Positions 61,701 through 64,000 of a stretch of DNA of 64,000 nucleotides are shown here, piece by piece (the first letter of the stretch is position 1; each line of letters begins with the position of its first letter). Where the stretch lies: the NCBI GenBank assembly GCA_013423385.1, contig BLZA01000018.1, forward strand, positions 558,001-622,000, read 5' to 3'. This DNA comes from Naganishia liquefaciens (lineage: Eukaryota > Basidiomycota > Tremellomycetes > Filobasidiales > Filobasidiaceae). The notes under the pieces were generated by a model. The model saw only the letters and a list, made by a program, of their open reading frames with translations. It had not been told where the DNA came from and did not search any database. A program made the translations under genes and the position numbers.

Positions 61701-62339
61701 GTGCCAAAAGGGCAACGGAGAGGTGTGGGTTGTTGCGGAGATGCTGACGCAGACTTCGGGATCCGGCGAACGATGCGACGATCGGGATAGCTACGGGTAT
61801 CAAGCAAAATATTCCTGACGGTCGACAGTGCAGTCATCGCCTTTCAACCGCCGAGATAGTCGGTGATGCATGAGCACGATTTCCAGGAGATGCGGACACG
61901 TACTCGGATGCACTAGTTTCACATTGGTGGACCAACAGTATGAATGGTGGAATGAAGACAGTTAATATACGAGTCTGACGCAAGCGCGAGGCAGGAAGAC
62001 GTCGAATTGGACTGTGATCAAACCATTGGCATCGGCGCAGAACTTTTGCGAGGAAGAACCGCGTACACGGAACCCGAAGCAGATCAGCTAAACCGCTCGT
62101 AGGCTGTTGCCTGTTCACCGAAACTCTTGGTCTACTGTAATTTACTCTGCCCGCAAGTGACTGCTCGTCATGGCTGATTAGATAAACCTCCCGACTCTGG
62201 ACGCGTTCGGGCGCTTCGCACCGAGCCGCGGCCGGGAATCGGCAAGGGATCCCGATGACGGACAGGCAAAGTCGAAAATCACAAGGCAGAACGGAGGGTG
62301 GGTTTGGTCAGAGACACAAGGAACAAGACAAGCAGCGCC
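58701..62339. other. 3.6-kb stretch without a supported gene
   Basis: This is the longest gene-free span. Open frames up to about 140 codons exist on both strands (for example minus 60095-60523 and plus 60490-60864), but none has a known motif and they overlap each other. A minus-strand fragment near 60440-60635 (EWVVKYWHDILAFGEKR) has a natural look but is cut off by a stop upstream; it may be a gene relic. Both ends should hold promoters of the flanking Zn2Cys6 genes. The C/G-rich block at 59340-59470 has no evident role. Confidence 0.5.
61265..61280. repeat. 16-bp perfect palindrome next to a GAGAC triplet repeat
   Basis: ACGAGACTAGTCTCGT reads the same on both strands and is preceded by two more GAGAC copies. 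It could be a dimeric binding site or part of a decayed inverted repeat. Confidence 0.7.
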
Positions 62340-64000
62340 ATGTCCGCCTCAAACACTCCGCCGGGCATGGACTCGATGCAGCGCGACTCGGAAGCAGGAC
62401 CGCATAGGATTCATCACGCATACACTGCGCAACCGCCGCCGGCGCCAAACACGAGCATCGCCGTCAATTTGCCGGATGACGAACACACAAAGATCAGGCG
62501 TGCCGCCAAGGCGTGTGCGAATTGCAGGAAACACAAGCTCAGGTGCTTGGGCGGAGAGCCGTGTCGGAGGTGTCAAAGGGCGGGGATCTTTTGTGATTTG
62601 TGAGTTTCGCAAGACTCGTGACGAAAGCGGTGGCTGACGGCTCGAGTCATTCTAGTTCGGGAAAGCCTGCGACGTTGCCAATGATCGGTCAAGCGGCATC
62701 CCCTAGCGGGTCCACCTCGGCGGGCAACACCGCCGTCACCAACGCCCGCGTCAGCGCACTCGAATCCTCCGTCACGCAGATCCTCGGGCACCTCGAGGCC
62801 CTGCGTGACGAGCTACGGTTCGTCCGGCCCGAGATGAGCGGTGCGCGGTACGACGACCAGATGAGACCTACGGGCGTCAGACTTGATCGCGAGACCGGGG
62901 GCCCGAGGTATCCTTTGGCAATACATCAGGAAAGCCGGTTTCCGGCATATGAACAGGCGACGGATAGGTCAAGGATCGATCAATTAGCGATAGCAGCGGC
63001 GCAGCAGTCGCCCGTGCCCAATGTTTCGGCCATCGAACAAACGCCATCTTCCACTTTAGACTTGGCGCCGATCAACGGATCCTCATTCGACGCACGACAA
63101 AGGCCCCATTTGCCCTCATTCAACGGACCGAGTCCACCCGAATCAGCCACGCAATCCGTCCACTCGCGCTTGTCCCTTCGCGACCTTGCTCCACCGCCGA
63201 CAGACCCAGACGTCACGCCGGGCTCCCGGCTCCGCGATGCCACGATGCATCGCTTTGATCCGCCGTTCCGCGCCATCAGCTTCAACCCGCGTGTATGGGA
63301 GAACCGCGAGATCGATCCTTCCCTCAATCGCGTGTCAAGTGAGGACCCGAGAAGAGGCGAGAGCGAGGCGCGTCTGCCGACGGATCAGTTTCCGTCGTCG
63401 AATACGCGCAAGGATATGGGAGGGGAATCAATCAGGGATGATCCGGTTGCGAATGGGATCTTGTCGGAGCGGATGGCATGGGCGTTGTTCCAGCAGTGAG
63501 TGGTAGCCTTCAAGCCCGCTGTCCCCTCTTTTGACACTGCTTCAGATACGCCGAGCATGTCCATCCTTTTATGCCGGTCTTTGAGCTTTCCAATCCATTC
63601 GCCTTTTATGAAGCGACACGCGCCCAATCGTCCTTTCTCTTTTCGGTGATTCTCGCCATCTCGGCTCGTTTCTGCTACCGCAAAGCAGCGCCTCCGCAGG
63701 CGGCAGGCGCGCCCGCGTTGGTGCTCGAAGTGGATGCGCAAACATTTGACGAGCTCGCCGATGCGGCCGAATCGCATCTGGCGAGAACACTTTTGCGGAA
63801 ACAGCATGCCGTGACGGACGTTCAGGGAACACTGTTGATGGCGACATGGGGTTTGCGAAGTGGCGGCGGTGGACCGGACGCATGGGTATGTCCACGCTGA
63901 TCCTCGCCCTGGAATTTGCTCACCTTTGCCAAGATCTTGACCGGTCACGCATTCCGCATGTCGCGTCGTCTGGGAATGCATCTCGACGACGCCGTCTACG
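62340..64000 (+). CDS. Zn2Cys6 transcription factor, 3' partial
   Basis: Exons are 62340-62599, 62656-63495, 63546-63885 and 63934->64000; the gene leaves the window. The zinc cluster has Cys59, 62, 69, 75, 78 and 85 with RKHKLR between. A short helical stretch after the cluster (ALESSVTQILGHLEALRDEL) looks like the usual dimerisation coiled coil. The TF domain begins with YAEHVHPFMPVFEL and continues past LTGHAFRMSRRLGMHLDDA at the edge. The ATG is the first in frame. Nothing is broken in the visible part. Confidence 0.86.

Noticed and set aside
46031-64000. A secondary-metabolite gene cluster around the Zn2Cys6 genes
   Set aside because: No backbone enzyme (PKS, NRPS, terpene synthase), P450 or dedicated oxidoreductase lies between them.

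Overview
This window comes from the nuclear genome of a fungus, most likely a basidiomycete and probably from Agaricomycotina. The evidence is dense GT-AG introns (mostly 44-83 nt) with CTRAY-like branch sites, very small exons, a CPL1-like secreted protein, a SLC40/ferroportin homologue, Zn2Cys6 regulators and a GAF-containing hybrid histidine kinase. Most genes are spliced, so single open frames do not show them. I rebuilt the gene models by hand by joining conserved blocks at GT/AG sites and checking that phases close. Nearly every model sums to a multiple of three, which is good internal support. No RNA evidence or database search was available.

Layout. 1-1546: 3' part of a spermidine-synthase-like methyltransferase gene. 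1547-3883: gene-poor, AT-richer DNA with degenerate repeats, followed by a doubtful minus-strand gene (3884-4673). 5128-10421: a Zn2Cys6 regulator and a secreted two-domain ricin-B-type lectin. 11204-14109: an NmrA-like gene (minus) and an unrecognised minus-strand coding block. 14110-30444: a mitochondrial IRC3-type helicase with one apparent 1-nt frameshift, RIF1 (plus), and a 22-exon hybrid histidine kinase (minus) convergent with RIF1. 31069-38082: OST1/ribophorin I and SmE back to back, an NDUFAF6-like assembly factor, a GFA/CENP-V-like enzyme and a small HTH-like gene. 38195-45107: a CPL1-like secreted protein and a 1502-aa mitochondrial PPR protein. 46031-58700: a second Zn2Cys6 regulator, a TVP38/TMEM64 membrane protein, a ferroportin, a PHAF1/UPF0183 protein and a third Zn2Cys6 regulator. 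58701-62339: a 3.6-kb stretch without a supported gene. 62340-64000: a fourth Zn2Cys6 regulator cut by the window edge.

The genes do not form one biosynthetic cluster. They are a mixed housekeeping neighbourhood: translation and glycosylation (OST1), splicing (SmE), mitochondrial maintenance (IRC3, PPR, NDUFAF6), chromosome replication and telomeres (RIF1) and membrane traffic or metal export (TVP38, PHAF1, ferroportin). These are mixed with environment-facing genes (histidine kinase, lectin, CPL1-like protein) and four Zn2Cys6 regulators.

The points most worth checking are the high number of microexons (5-30 nt), the paired PP1-docking motifs in RIF1, the IRC3 frameshift, two coding-like genes I cannot name (13.2-13.8 kb and 37.7-38.1 kb), and a perfect GTCACGTGAC site just upstream of PHAF1. 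I found no convincing mobile element, CRISPR array, tRNA or rRNA gene.
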